Below, piece after piece: positions 43,939 through 53,555 of a stretch of 64,000 nucleotides of DNA. Every line of letters starts with the position of its first letter. Position 1 is the stretch's first letter. The DNA lies in contig NZ_JACNMP010000010.1 in the NCBI RefSeq assembly GCF_017592335.1, positions 57,164-121,163 of the forward strand. The letters run 5' to 3'. The notes below the pieces were generated by a model. It was not told where the DNA came from. It did no database searches and saw nothing but the letters and a program-made list of their open reading frames with translations. Source of the DNA: Pseudaestuariivita rosea (GTDB taxonomy: Bacteria; Pseudomonadota; Alphaproteobacteria; Rhodobacterales; Rhodobacteraceae). Both the position numbers and the translations under genes were made by a program.

Positions 43939-44928
43939 CTATAATTCCCCCGTTTGCAGCAGTATTTGCTTCCAGATCGCGGTTTCATCAAAAAGTGTCC
44001 ATTCCCGGCGCAGCTTGATCTGGCCGGGGATCATTTCGCCGAACTCGGCATGGGTGATGCCCATCACATGGACCGGGGCGCCTGTGGGACGCCCGAACAT
44101 ACCCCACCCATCGTGTTTGCCTGTTAAACTCCAACGGAGGGCGGCGCGGGGCGGCATATGCGGATCGTCGCGGCCGATCTGATGGTGGATTTCGAACCGG
44201 GCGTTTGGGAAAGCCGCGCGCAGACCCATCCAGAACCGGTCAGCCGCGTTCCAGCCATGGCCGGTTTGCCCGCCGGGGTATTCCACCTGTGCTCCGCGGT
44301 CGTATTCGATGCCAATAACCGCTATATCCGCGTCCATAATCCGGGTCAGAATATGACCCAGACGTGCACCCCATTCATTATCGTTGCCGCGCCCCCGATA
44401 GGGGCCATCGATGTCGGTTTCCGGCGTACAAGGTTTCACGCAGGCCTCTGGGCCACCCTCACGCGCAATCAGGTTACGGGCGTAATCCTTGGGGCTGTGA
44501 CCCAACTGCCGAACAATCGCCGTCTGGTCGCGGATTAGCCATTCGTCGTTGATCTGATTATTGATTGCATGGCAATCCGCCAGAATGCGATACCGCAACT
44601 GCACACCCGTGGCCGTGCCGTAAACGCCATCCGCCGCATGGGTCGCGGTCGATATAATGCGGTGCGAACTCAGCATGCCAGTTTCGGGTGTTCCGCTCCA
44701 AATCACGTCTTCGCCCAAAAGCTGGCGGTCGGGAAATTCGGCCAGGGTCGCCATGGTCGCGGCAATCACGCCAGCATTTCCGACCACCACCGATGCAGGC
44801 GACCGCACGATGATGTCGGGTGCATAGTAGTCGTGCAGGGTCGCAATGCCGCGATCTTCCCAGATTTCTTTCGTGATGCCGATGATGTAATCGGGAAAGC
44901 TGGAAAATTTCGTATCAAAGCCTTTCAT
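43939..44928 (-). CDS. Double SnoaL/NTF2-like protein
   Basis: A 329-residue protein with two NTF2-like halves, about residues 10-150 (IWEDRGIATLHDYYAPDIIV, WSGTPETGMLSSHRI) and about 195-325 (RFEIHHQIGRDDPHMPPRAA, LRREWTLFDETAIWKQI). The fold is shared by ester cyclases and small lyases. The ATG at 44928 overlaps the lacI stop (ATGA) and has GGAG before it; an ATG three codons earlier is less likely. It is one of three such proteins in the cluster. Confidence 0.82.
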   Translation of the reverse strand: MKGFDTKFSSFPDYIIGITKEIWEDRGIATLHDYYAPDIIVRSPASVVVGNAGVIAATMATLAEFPDRQLLGEDVIWSGTPETGMLSSHRIISTATHAADGVYGTATGVQLRYRILADCHAINNQINDEWLIRDQTAIVRQLGHSPKDYARNLIAREGGPEACVKPCTPETDIDGPYRGRGNDNEWGARLGHILTRIMDADIAVIGIEYDRGAQVEYPGGQTGHGWNAADRFWMGLRAAFPNARFEIHHQIGRDDPHMPPRAALRWSLTGKHDGWGMFGRPTGAPVHVMGITHAEFGEMIPGQIKLRREWTLFDETAIWKQILLQTGEL

Positions 44929-45944
44929 GATCTCCATCCTTTAGGGATATGGGCCGATTGACGCAGGATCAGATCCCCCTCGATCTTGATCGTTTTGGGA
45001 TCGGCAACGCCGGTTTCAATCTGACGCAGTAGCAGATCAACAGTGCTGTCGACCATGCGATTGACGGGCTGGCGAATGGTTGTCAACTGATAGGCGCCCC
45101 AACTGGCCAGGGGCACATCGTCATAACCCACGACCGAGATATCCTGACCAGGCACCATCCCCGCTGCGCGCAATTCATCAATGACTGCAAAGGCCATATG
45201 ATCATTGCCCACGAAAATTGCATCGGGGGGCGTATCAGCCTGTAGCAATTCGCGGGCACAATCTATGGCGACGTCCCGTTTATACATCCCATCAACGACA
45301 GCCGATGGGGTCATGCCAGCTTTTTCAAGTGCCTGCAAAAACCCCGCCTGCCTGTCACGCCCGGTGGAACTGCCTTGCCAACCCGCGATATGGGCTATGC
45401 GGCGATGACCGCCAGCAAGTAGAAACGCCGCCACCTTGCGACCGCCCAGCACGTTGGCTGATGTCACATTCGACAGCCCCGGTCCATTCTGACTGCGGTT
45501 GAACAAAACCACGGGAATCCCCATGGCGCGGGCACGGTCCGCCAGATTGGATGTCATCGAAACCGAGGCCGCGATGATCCCGTCCACCTGATAATCCATC
45601 AGGTCCTGCATCACCGCCTCGACCCCATCGGTCGAATTGGGGGCTGTGAAAATCAGAATGTGATAGCCACGCGCCTGCAGCGCATTCGACAAAAGCTCAA
45701 GCGCGATGGGGTAGAATTGGTTGTCCAGATAGGTCACCACCAGCCCGATGATGCGGCTTTTGCCGGACACCATCGCACGGGCCAGAACGTTGGGGCGATA
45801 GCCCAGTTCCTGCGCCGCCTGCCGGACCTTTTCCACGGTTTTGGGCGACGCGGATGCGCCGGGCGTAAAGACACGGCTGACCGCGGACTGGCTGACGCCG
45901 GCACGGGCCGCCACCTGGGCTGAGGTAATCCGGGTCTGACCCAT
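44925..45944 (-). CDS. LacI-family transcriptional regulator
   Basis: A 339-residue regulator: helix-turn-helix and hinge ITSAQVAARAGVSQSAVSRV, FTPGASASPKTVEKVRQAAQ, ELGYRPNVLARAMVSGKSR, then a periplasmic-binding-protein-like core (IIGLVVTYLDNQFYPIALEL, ISVVGYDDVPLASWGAYQLT). It lies in the middle of the catabolic operon, overlaps the SDR stop (TGATG), and most likely binds the 16-bp operator at 53478-53493. The ligand is presumably the pathway substrate or an intermediate. Confidence 0.93.
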   Translation of the reverse strand: MGQTRITSAQVAARAGVSQSAVSRVFTPGASASPKTVEKVRQAAQELGYRPNVLARAMVSGKSRIIGLVVTYLDNQFYPIALELLSNALQARGYHILIFTAPNSTDGVEAVMQDLMDYQVDGIIAASVSMTSNLADRARAMGIPVVLFNRSQNGPGLSNVTSANVLGGRKVAAFLLAGGHRRIAHIAGWQGSSTGRDRQAGFLQALEKAGMTPSAVVDGMYKRDVAIDCARELLQADTPPDAIFVGNDHMAFAVIDELRAAGMVPGQDISVVGYDDVPLASWGAYQLTTIRQPVNRMVDSTVDLLLRQIETGVADPKTIKIEGDLILRQSAHIPKGWRS

Positions 45945-46708
45945 CACTCAGCCGTCCACCCACCATCAATCATCAAAGCCGATCCGGTGACCATCGCGCT
46001 GGCATCCGAGGCCAGATACTGTACAGCACCCATGATATCCTCGACCCGACCGACACGGCCCAGCTTGATCTTATCTTCGATCCAGGCGCGTTTATCGGGT
46101 TGATCAAAGGTGCTTTGCGTCAGTTGCGTCAGGATGAACGTCGGACAGATCGTGTTGACGCGAATGCCGTGTTTGCCCCAATCAATAGCCATCGATTTGG
46201 TAAAGCCTTCGACCGCATGTTTCGTGGCGGAATAAACCGCCCGGTCGATGCCGCCGACCTTGGCCATCTGGCTTGAGATATTGATCAACGATCCCGGCCT
46301 GCCCGCCGCGATCAACCCTTTGGCCACCGCCTGGGTCAAGAAGTAAGCGCCCTTGATGTTCAGGTCAGCAACCGCATCAAAATCAGCCCCGGTCGTTTCT
46401 GCTGCGGGTGAGTGCCGCGCCAATCCGGCACTGTTGACCAACACATCAAAGGGGCCATGTGATCCTACAGCGGCCTGAGTTGCAGCCACATCAGCAATAT
46501 CCAGCGTCATCGCACGTGCTGTCATCCCTTGCGCCTGCATAGCCTTGACCAAGTCGTCCAGCGCATCGCGGCGCCGGGCAGCTACCGTTACATCGGCCCC
46601 GGCTTCGCCCAGGGCAACAGCGCAAGCCAGCCCGATCCCCGAAGACGCCCCGGCAACCAACGCACGCTTACCATCAAGACGAAAAGAGGGGGTCTTGGGC
46701 AATATCAT
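45944..46708 (-). CDS. SDR-family oxidoreductase
   Basis: A 254-residue short-chain dehydrogenase: NAD(P) motif KRALVAGASSGIGLACAVAL, LVNSAGLARHSPAAETTGAD and active-site YSATKHAVEGFTKS (Tyr-x3-Lys), with Ser in INISSQMAKVGG, and PTFILTQLTQSTF near the end. ATG 46708 gives the normal length; the frame runs 13 codons further without need. It precedes lacI by overlap and follows the VOC gene after a 140-bp gap, which may hold an internal promoter. Confidence 0.92.
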   Translation of the reverse strand: MILPKTPSFRLDGKRALVAGASSGIGLACAVALGEAGADVTVAARRRDALDDLVKAMQAQGMTARAMTLDIADVAATQAAVGSHGPFDVLVNSAGLARHSPAAETTGADFDAVADLNIKGAYFLTQAVAKGLIAAGRPGSLINISSQMAKVGGIDRAVYSATKHAVEGFTKSMAIDWGKHGIRVNTICPTFILTQLTQSTFDQPDKRAWIEDKIKLGRVGRVEDIMGAVQYLASDASAMVTGSALMIDGGWTAE

Positions 46709-46847
46709 ATCGAACCGTCGATTTTCGTGGAGTTTGATGGATAACAAAGATCAAGCGAACCAGATGGGACAATTCGACAAATCTGCCCATCTTTCAGATA
46801 GGCATCCCGGTGCCGTTTTGTCGCGTCAGTATAGTCGAAAAACTGCT

Positions 46848-47234
46848 TCATGCCCATGATGGTGGTTCGGTTGAGGGACTATAGGTGCCAAAAGTAAACT
46901 CATGCCCCTCCGGCCCTAAAGCACGATAGCGCCATGTACCCCATTCTGTCTGTTCCGGCCCGTAGACTATTCGTGCCCCGTGTTTCATGGCACGATCATG
47001 ATGGGCTTGTACGTCTTCAACTACGACATAAACTCCGGGTGATCCTTTGGCGCGTCCGGCATCGGTACCCATCATAACCACACCATCCCCGTAGCGCATT
47101 TCACAATGGATCAATGTGCCATCCTCAGCGTCTTGTCTTTGGATTATCTCAAAACCGAATGCCTTTTCGAGGAATTCAATTGCAGCAGCACCATCTGCAA
47201 AGCTGAAGTATGGAACAATCGTTGGCTGACTCAT
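46848..47234 (-). CDS. VOC/glyoxalase-family protein (PhnB-like)
   Basis: A 128-residue protein of the vicinal oxygen chelate fold: [60 protein letters not shown] and [11 protein letters not shown]. Closest in plan to PhnB/YdhF-like glyoxalase proteins with no proven reaction. It overlaps the HisD-like stop by 4 bp, so it belongs to the catabolic operon. Confidence 0.87.
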   Translation of the reverse strand: MSQPTIVPYFSFADGAAAIEFLEKAFGFEIIQRQDAEDGTLIHCEMRYGDGVVMMGTDAGRAKGSPGVYVVVEDVQAHHDRAMKHGARIVYGPEQTEWGTWRYRALGPEGHEFTFGTYSPSTEPPSWA

Positions 47235-48559
47235 TCTGCGACCTCTCGTTTTTCAGCGGGCGCGCCATAGGGGACATTAAGACCGCCATACCGCCGGACG
47301 CGCAGGTTGCATTGTTCCGCGTGGCCAACGAAGCCTTCCAGTAGACACAGACGTGATCCGTATTCGCCTATCTGCACTGCGGCCTCATCAGAAGTGATGC
47401 GTTGGTAGCTGTGAGTTTTCAGATATTTACCGACCCAAAGCCCGCCGGTATAGCGCCCGGCACGTTTTGTGGGCAGCGTATGGTTGGTGCCGATCACCTT
47501 ATCCCCGTTGGCGACATTCGTGCGTGGTCCCAGAAACAGCGCACCGTATGAGTGCATGTTGTCCAGATACCAGTCATCACGGTCGGTCATGACCTGCACG
47601 TGTTCATAGGTCATATCATTGGCCACCAGCAGCATTTCGTCATGGCTGTCGCATAAGATGACATCCCCGAAATCCCGCCAGCTAATGGCAGCTGTATCAG
47701 CGGTGGGCAGGATCTTCAGAATGCGATCAACCTCGGCCATCGTGTCCTGAGCCAGTTTGCGGCTGTTTGTGATCAGGCAGGCGGGCGAGTTATAGCCGTG
47801 CTCGGCCTGACCCAGCAAATCCGTTGCACAGATTTCGGCATCCACCGTTTCGTCCGCAATCACCATGGTTTCCGTGGGGCCTGCAAACAGATCAATGCCC
47901 ACCCGGCCGTAAAGCTGCCGCTTGGCCTCGGCCACATAGGCGTTGCCGGGACCGACCAGCAGATGAACGGGATCAATGCTTTCGGTTCCAATCGCCATGG
48001 CACCAACGGCCTGAATACCGCCCAGAACATAGATCTCATCCGCGCCGCCCATGTGCATCGCGGCGATCACGGCGGGGTTCGGTTCACCGTTGAAAGGCGG
48101 CGTGCAGGCGATGATACGCGGCACACCGGCAACCTTTGCGGTGGCAACTGACATATGCGCACTGGCGACCATCGGAAACTTGCCACCGGGCACATAACAT
48201 CCCACCGACTGAACGGGGATATTCTTGTGCCCCAAGATCACTCCGGGCAGCGTTTCGACCTCAATATCCGTCATGCTGGCGCGTTGCGCCCGTGCAAAAT
48301 TAACGACCTGATCGTGGGCAAAGCGGATGTCGTCCATGTCGCGCGGACTGACCTTGGCAATGATCGACTGAACCTCGGCCTCGCTTAGCCGATAGCTGGG
48401 GCGGCAAAATTTGTCGAACTTGACGGCCAGATCGTGCACAGCGGCATCCCCGCGGGCCTCAATATCTTTCAGGGTCGCCTCAACGACCGCGCGTACCTGC
48501 GCGTCGTCATCGGCTTTCTCGGCCTGAGATTTGGATTGTTTGAGATATTCTATCGCCAT
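47231..48559 (-). CDS. HisD-like (histidinol/sulfopropanediol dehydrogenase family) dehydrogenase
   Basis: A 442-residue NAD-dependent dehydrogenase of the HisD family: [60 protein letters not shown] and [20 protein letters not shown] with [12 protein letters not shown]. The zinc and catalytic His/Glu segments are present. Paralogs outside the his operon in roseobacters oxidise alcohols such as sulfopropanediol (HpsN). The substrate here is unknown, but the role is probably oxidation of a primary alcohol to an acid. Confidence 0.88.
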   Translation of the reverse strand: MAIEYLKQSKSQAEKADDDAQVRAVVEATLKDIEARGDAAVHDLAVKFDKFCRPSYRLSEAEVQSIIAKVSPRDMDDIRFAHDQVVNFARAQRASMTDIEVETLPGVILGHKNIPVQSVGCYVPGGKFPMVASAHMSVATAKVAGVPRIIACTPPFNGEPNPAVIAAMHMGGADEIYVLGGIQAVGAMAIGTESIDPVHLLVGPGNAYVAEAKRQLYGRVGIDLFAGPTETMVIADETVDAEICATDLLGQAEHGYNSPACLITNSRKLAQDTMAEVDRILKILPTADTAAISWRDFGDVILCDSHDEMLLVANDMTYEHVQVMTDRDDWYLDNMHSYGALFLGPRTNVANGDKVIGTNHTLPTKRAGRYTGGLWVGKYLKTHSYQRITSDEAAVQIGEYGSRLCLLEGFVGHAEQCNLRVRRYGGLNVPYGAPAEKREVAE

Positions 48560-48565
48560 GTCATC

Positions 48566-49102
48566 CTATCCCTTGGGTTTGGGCCGCGGCGGGGTCTTTT
48601 GCCCCCGGTCGTATGCCTCCCAGCCTTCGCCATTGAAAACATCGACACCCAGTTGCGCCAAAACATGGGGAAAATCGACCATCACCCAGTTGTCCACGAT
48701 CTTGCCATCGACAACTTTCCAGAAATCCATGTATCGGATTTCCACCCGCTTACCGGTGGGGGCGACGCCCATGAATTCACCCGAATGCGTGGCCAGCTGA
48801 CGTCCGAAACAAGCCGCCCATTCGCCCATATAAAGCCGCGCGTCGTCCATCGCGACCTTGTCGGAAAAGGCCGCCTGAAATGGCCGCTGCCAGTTATCCT
48901 GAAATTCGCGCAAGCCGTTCTTGGTGCCGCAGCCCTGATTACCCATCCAGCGAAAGCTTTCGGCGAAGAATTCACCGATATCGTCAATCCTATGATCGTT
49001 CAGCCCATCCACCATCGCTTCAATCACCGCGCGCGTGGCATCTGTTTTGGACAGATCGGTATCGCGGCTTAGAACCGCCTGTTCAGGGCGCTGGCCACTC
49101 AT
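48566..49102 (-). CDS. SnoaL-like ester cyclase family protein
   Basis: A 178-residue protein with a single NTF2-like fold: VIEAMVDGLNDHRIDDIGEF, WMGNQGCGTKNGLREFQDNW, ARLYMGEWAACFGRQLATHS and RYMDFWKVVDGKIVDNWVMV. Ester cyclase/SnoaL-type proteins catalyse cyclisation, dehydration or hydrolysis of small molecules; no residue shows which. It overlaps the upstream permease stop by 4 bp. Confidence 0.85.
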   Translation of the reverse strand: MSGQRPEQAVLSRDTDLSKTDATRAVIEAMVDGLNDHRIDDIGEFFAESFRWMGNQGCGTKNGLREFQDNWQRPFQAAFSDKVAMDDARLYMGEWAACFGRQLATHSGEFMGVAPTGKRVEIRYMDFWKVVDGKIVDNWVMVDFPHVLAQLGVDVFNGEGWEAYDRGQKTPPRPKPKG

Positions 49103-49980
49103 CCCTTCACCGCCCCGGCTGTTAGCCCCGATACGATCTGGCGTTGGAAGAACATCACCAGAATAAACAGGGGTGCCGTGGCCGATACCACCGCAGCGAC
49201 CGCGAACATCACGTTGCCTTCGGTATAGGTGGTGCCCAGAAAAGCCGCGATTTCGGGAATCATGGTGCGGTTCGATTCACTCAGCAGCATCGATGTGACC
49301 GCGAAATCGTTATAGGCCAGCAAGAAGCTGAACAGACCCGTCGTGATCACTCCGGGCCACATGACGGGCACGATCACATGGCGGAAGGCTTGAAATTGCG
49401 TGCAGCCATCGACCTTGGCGCTTTCATCCAGTTCTTTTGGGATGTTCTGGAAAAACGAATGCAGCATCCACAGTGTAAAAGGCTGGTTTATGGCGACCAG
49501 AACGATGATGGTGGTCGGCAGAATGCCCCACACATTCCATTCAAAAAACGGCAGCATATAGCCCGCGACCAGTGTGATGGGCGGCATGGCCCGAAAGATC
49601 AGCGCGATGATCAAAAGCCAGAAGGTATAGCGAAAGCCGGACCGGCTAAGGGCATACCCCCCCAATGTTCCGATCGTCAGCGAGGTGCAGACGACGAAAA
49701 AACAAACGATAAAGGTGTTGATGGCGGCGCGCCAGAAGTCCTCTTGCACCCAGGCACCATAATAGCCTGCGCCGGTAAAGGGGCTGCCGTAGGTTTCCTG
49801 GGTTCTGGGGCCGAACAGGGCATTCGTCCAGTCGGCGATGGAAAAGAAGTCAAGTTCGACCTTGAACGATCCCCATAGCGTCCAGAAAAACGGAAAAGCC
49901 GCCAGTATCAGCCAGACAATGATAAACAGGCTTGTGGTCAGGCGCAGACCAAGCGGGACGCGTTGTGCTTTTGAGGCCAT
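49099..49980 (-). CDS. ABC transporter permease (MalG type)
   Basis: A 293-residue permease beginning at ATG 49980 (overlapping the upstream stop, TGATG); the longer frame to 50124 would overlap the neighbour by 145 bp. It has six membrane helices and the EAA loop at FFQNIPKELDESAKVDGCTQ, then FQAFRHVIVPVMWPGVITTG. This is the second permease of a carbohydrate-type (family 1) importer; the imported compound is unknown. Confidence 0.92.
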   Translation of the reverse strand: MASKAQRVPLGLRLTTSLFIIVWLILAAFPFFWTLWGSFKVELDFFSIADWTNALFGPRTQETYGSPFTGAGYYGAWVQEDFWRAAINTFIVCFFVVCTSLTIGTLGGYALSRSGFRYTFWLLIIALIFRAMPPITLVAGYMLPFFEWNVWGILPTTIIVLVAINQPFTLWMLHSFFQNIPKELDESAKVDGCTQFQAFRHVIVPVMWPGVITTGLFSFLLAYNDFAVTSMLLSESNRTMIPEIAAFLGTTYTEGNVMFAVAAVVSATAPLFILVMFFQRQIVSGLTAGAVKG

Positions 49981-51005
49981 CAGTGCTTTCCCTTGAAATC
50001 GCGCCAGGTGCGCACCAGAACCGGCGACAGCAGGATCGCCACACCGATAATCGTCATGACCGATGTTGCTGCAGCGGCTGACAACTGACGGGTTTCGCCG
50101 CCCAGATCGTTGAAGATGATCCAACTGAGCGAGGTCGCATGCGCCTCGGCATTGAAGCCGACAATGGGTTCGAACACCCTGAAGTTATCCATCAATTGGA
50201 TCAGTGCGACGAATGTGACCAGCGGCATAATATGCGGGATGACCACATAGCGTACCTGTTGCCAGCGTGTGGCGCCGTCGATTTGCGCGGCCTCAAGCTG
50301 ATCTTTTGGCAGGGTCTGAAGTCCTGCATAAAAGACGACGAAGGCAAAAGGTGCCGAATGCCAGACGCCATAGACGATCAGCATGATCCAGGTCAGGCCG
50401 GTCGACGCCTTTAGTGACAGCCCCGGATCATTCGCCATCCATTGAATGGCCGATCCGATAATCCCGCGGCTGTCGATCATCCAGAACAGGATCAGCGATC
50501 CGATCAGCGGTGTCACGATCATCGGCAGCAAAGAGAAAAAGATCACCAGCCCCTTAAGGTGCCGGTGCAGCGAATTCACGGCAAGTGCGATCATCAGGCC
50601 AAGCACGATCAGCAGCGGCGTGACTGTAAAGGTATAGGTCAGTGTGAAGGCCATCGCCCGATAGAACGGCAGATTGCCAAGTCTGTTGAAAAATTCAGCC
50701 CAGGTGTTCGAGGCGCGCCAGATCAGGGCCACTTCGTTTACCGCCAGGTGGCCGCGGTCAAAATAGATATCAAGACCCGCAAACCGGCCCAAGGGGGCCT
50801 CTTCGCGCAGGGCACGAGTTGCCTCTTGATCGATGATGGTTTCTTGAACACAGGTAAAGGGCGTGCAGCTTTCCACGGTTCTGAACACCGCTTCGTGCGG
50901 GGTGAACAGCGACTGGATCACGACCGACACGATGGGGGCAGCGATGAAAAGCAGCATCGCCAGCCCCGTCGGCAAAAAGAACCAGAAAAACGTGCGGTGC
51001 TTCAT
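49980..51005 (-). CDS. ABC transporter permease (MalF type)
   Basis: A 341-residue permease with a first helix FFWFFLPTGLAMLLFIAAPI, a long periplasmic loop with two Cys (residues about 40-100), five further helices, and the EAA loop LPKDQLEAAQIDGATRWQQV. It pairs with the 49099 permease. Together with the SBP and ATPase genes it forms a complete importer in the order ATPase-SBP-permease-permease. Confidence 0.92.
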   Translation of the reverse strand: MKHRTFFWFFLPTGLAMLLFIAAPIVSVVIQSLFTPHEAVFRTVESCTPFTCVQETIIDQEATRALREEAPLGRFAGLDIYFDRGHLAVNEVALIWRASNTWAEFFNRLGNLPFYRAMAFTLTYTFTVTPLLIVLGLMIALAVNSLHRHLKGLVIFFSLLPMIVTPLIGSLILFWMIDSRGIIGSAIQWMANDPGLSLKASTGLTWIMLIVYGVWHSAPFAFVVFYAGLQTLPKDQLEAAQIDGATRWQQVRYVVIPHIMPLVTFVALIQLMDNFRVFEPIVGFNAEAHATSLSWIIFNDLGGETRQLSAAAATSVMTIIGVAILLSPVLVRTWRDFKGKH

Positions 51006-51075
51006 GAACCCTGTCTCTGACTGCGTAATGACTGCCGCGGCGGGGCGGCGGGGCCCCGTCGTGGGTTGTCATGAC

Positions 51076-52305
51076 TTATTGCAAGAAACCCTTTTCGCGG
51101 GCGGCGGCGCGATACGCTGCTTCAACATCGGCCAATGCCTGTTCCGCGCTTTCGCGGCCCTGCATGAAATCCGACAGCTCACTGCCCAGTGCGGTGTGCA
51201 TCAGGCCCATATAGGGCAGCATCGGATAGGGGACGGTATTGGCATTGGCCGCAGCAAAGACGCCAACGGCGGCATCGGTGGGCTGATAGCCCTCAATCAA
51301 CCAGACCGCCTGTCTGGCCACGTCACCATCTTGCAGGATATCCGGTCTGATGCCGTTCATCATCGCGATAAATGTTGCTTCGGCTTCCGCATCACTGATG
51401 TTTCGGGCAACGGTCCAACCATCCCACCACAGGGTCGAGGCCGGTGTCGATCCACCGCCCACCGTCAGCGGACCTGCAATCGCAAAACCGTCGATGACCT
51501 CTTGCGGCACACCTTCGGCATCGGTCATCGTGGCCGCGCGTGACCCCCACATATGCATCAGTGCCACGTTACCTGCACGAAACTCGGCATTGGCGGCATT
51601 TGAGTCATGGGTCAGGAAATCGGGGTTCATGTATTCACTAAGCGCCTTCATCATCTCAAGCGCACGGATACCTTCGGGTGAATTCACGTTCGGCTCGGCA
51701 CCGCCATCCTTGAAATGCGTGCCACCATAGCCCAGAAGCATATTGTTGAATTCCTGGGCCAGATTCCAGCCCGCCTTATAGGGACCGCCAATCGGGTTTT
51801 CCATAATCCCCTGTTCACGGATCATCCGGGCCGCTTCCAGAATCTCTTCATAGGTGGTGGGCGGTTCGACCCCGATCTGATCCAGAACATCCTGCCGATA
51901 GACCAGATGCTGCGCATTGGCCATAAACGCAACGGCCATGACATTGCCATCAATGGTTATCAACTGGTTACGTTGTAGCGATTGCCCATGCTGTTCAACC
52001 AGATCATTCAAAGGGCGAATAACATCTTCGTTCATCAGTGCCACTATTGAAGAGTTGGCAACAATTGCGCTGGTATATTCCGCCGGGTTGCCCTGCATAC
52101 CCGGCAGGTTGATCTGTTGGTGATCAGCGGTCAGGTTGGTTGTGACATCTGCCCCAGAACATTCCTGCGCCCCCGCGCCGACGGTCTGAATGGCCGGGAA
52201 TTCGTTGCCAACAATACTGACGCGCGCCCCGATTTCGCAGGCAGACGCCGCAGCAGCCGTCAAAAGGGCGATCGCACTGGCGGTTGTGATGGTTCTGAGA
52301 AACAT
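51076..52305 (-). CDS. ABC transporter extracellular solute-binding protein (family 1)
   Basis: A 409-residue protein starting at ATG 52305 (MFLRTITTASAIALLTAAAA, signal peptide ending near ASA). It has the family 1 solute-binding pattern: LTADHQQINLPGMQGNPAEY, QDVLDQIGVEPPTTYEEILE, AGNVALMHMWGSRAATMTDA and SAEQALADVEAAYRAAAREK at the end. The family binds sugars, glycerol phosphates and other small polar compounds. The frame continues to 52404, but upstream there is no reason to start. Confidence 0.92.
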   Translation of the reverse strand: MFLRTITTASAIALLTAAAASACEIGARVSIVGNEFPAIQTVGAGAQECSGADVTTNLTADHQQINLPGMQGNPAEYTSAIVANSSIVALMNEDVIRPLNDLVEQHGQSLQRNQLITIDGNVMAVAFMANAQHLVYRQDVLDQIGVEPPTTYEEILEAARMIREQGIMENPIGGPYKAGWNLAQEFNNMLLGYGGTHFKDGGAEPNVNSPEGIRALEMMKALSEYMNPDFLTHDSNAANAEFRAGNVALMHMWGSRAATMTDAEGVPQEVIDGFAIAGPLTVGGGSTPASTLWWDGWTVARNISDAEAEATFIAMMNGIRPDILQDGDVARQAVWLIEGYQPTDAAVGVFAAANANTVPYPMLPYMGLMHTALGSELSDFMQGRESAEQALADVEAAYRAAAREKGFLQ

Positions 52306-52387
52306 TGTCTTCTCCCTGTTTTCGTTCTTTGGGATACGTAGGCAACTACGCCCCCTCTTTATGCCCCGCCTGTCGGCGGTGGTCGCT

Positions 52388-53446
52388 TTAGCCGGGTTTG
52401 TCACCGATCCTTAATCCAGTCGTCGCATCGAATAGATGGCAGTGATCGTGGGGAATGCGGATCGAGACCATATCGTCGATTTCAGCCCGGAATGATTTGT
52501 CGGCTTTGGCGCTGACCAGCACGCCGCCGATGCGCACGCTGACCATGGTCGCGTCCCCCAAAAGCTCAAGCGTGTAGATCGGCGCGGTGATCTGTCCGCC
52601 CTGATCTGTGACTTCGGCGTCTTCAGCCCGAAAGCCCAGCGTTACCGGTCCATCAGGCGCCTGAAGGCCGGTGATTTCGGTTTTGGCCGCTGTGAAAACT
52701 CCACCGCTGATCATGCCATCCAGCAGGTTCATCGCGGGGTTACCGATAAACCCTGCAACAAAGGTATTGGCCGGATAATTATAAATCTCGGTCGGGCTTC
52801 CGACTTGCTGCACAACGCCTTTTTCCATCACCACAACACGGTCGGCCAGTGTCATCGCCTCAATCTGGTCGTGGGTCACGTAGATCGTCGTAACGGCAAG
52901 TTCATGGCTAAGGTTCTTGATCTGCGCCCGGGTCGATACCCGCAACTTGGCATCAAGGTTGCTCAGCGGTTCGTCCATCAGAAACACATTCGGTTCCCGC
53001 ACAATGGCCCGCGCCAAGGCAACGCGCTGACGCTGCCCGCCCGACAATTCCGCCGGTTTGCGATCCAGAAAATCATCCAGCTCAACCATCGCACTGGCGC
53101 GCATCACCTTGTCCTTATGCGTCGCCGGATCGGCCCCACGCACCTTTAGCGGGAAGCGGATGTTTTCGTAGACATTCATGTTCGGGTAAAGCGCGTAGCT
53201 TTGGAAAACCATGGCCACGTCGCGGTCTTTGGGCTCAAGGTTATTGACCACCTTGCCGTCGATCAGAATGTCGCCCTCGGTCGGGTCCTCAAGCCCTGCG
53301 ATCATGCGCATGGTGGTCGTCTTGCCACAACCAGACGGTCCAAGCAGCACCAGAAATTCGCGATCTGGAATGGTCAGGTCGAATTTATCGACACCGACGA
53401 ATGATCCCCAGCGTTTGGACACACCGGATAAAACGATTTCCGCCAA
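52388..53446 (-). CDS. ABC transporter ATP-binding protein (UgpC/MalK type)
   Basis: The start is TTG 53446 (LAEIVLSGVSKRWG), supported by a GAGGGGG site six bases upstream; no ATG lies nearer. This gives 352 residues. Motifs: Walker A LLGPSGCGKTTTMR, Q-loop MVFQSYALYPNMNVYENIRF, signature ELSGGQRQRVALARAIV, Walker B NVFLMDEPLSNLD, H-loop YVTHDQIEAMTLADRVVVM, and a C-terminal OB-type regulatory domain. First gene of the leftward operon; its promoter shares the gap 53447-53555 with the LacI-type operator. Confidence 0.93.
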   Translation of the reverse strand: MAEIVLSGVSKRWGSFVGVDKFDLTIPDREFLVLLGPSGCGKTTTMRMIAGLEDPTEGDILIDGKVVNNLEPKDRDVAMVFQSYALYPNMNVYENIRFPLKVRGADPATHKDKVMRASAMVELDDFLDRKPAELSGGQRQRVALARAIVREPNVFLMDEPLSNLDAKLRVSTRAQIKNLSHELAVTTIYVTHDQIEAMTLADRVVVMEKGVVQQVGSPTEIYNYPANTFVAGFIGNPAMNLLDGMISGGVFTAAKTEITGLQAPDGPVTLGFRAEDAEVTDQGGQITAPIYTLELLGDATMVSVRIGGVLVSAKADKSFRAEIDDMVSIRIPHDHCHLFDATTGLRIGDKPG

Positions 53447-53477
53447 AGCGGCCCCCTCGGTTGGTTGGATTCGTATT

Positions 53478-53493
53478 TTGCATACGTTTGCAA
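53478..53493. promoter_or_regulatory. LacI-family operator in the divergent promoter region
   Basis: TTGCATACGTTTGCAA is a 16-bp near-perfect palindrome (one mismatching pair) with the central CG step typical of LacI-family operators. It lies 32 bp before the TTG of the ABC ATPase gene and 63 bp before the divergent SnoaL-like gene, so it can control both. The LacI-type regulator in the operon (44925-45944) is the obvious binder. Confidence 0.7.
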
Positions 53494-53555
53494 TAACGGT
53501 AGACAGCCAGACCCGAATTGGGCAAGCTCTTTTTCGCGACACCCCGCATGACCAC

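Noticed and set aside
53211..53555. N-terminal extension of the divergent SnoaL-like gene by 115 codons
   Set aside because: This part is antisense to the start of the ABC ATPase gene and crosses the LacI operator; the NTF2-like domain begins only after the ATG at 53556.
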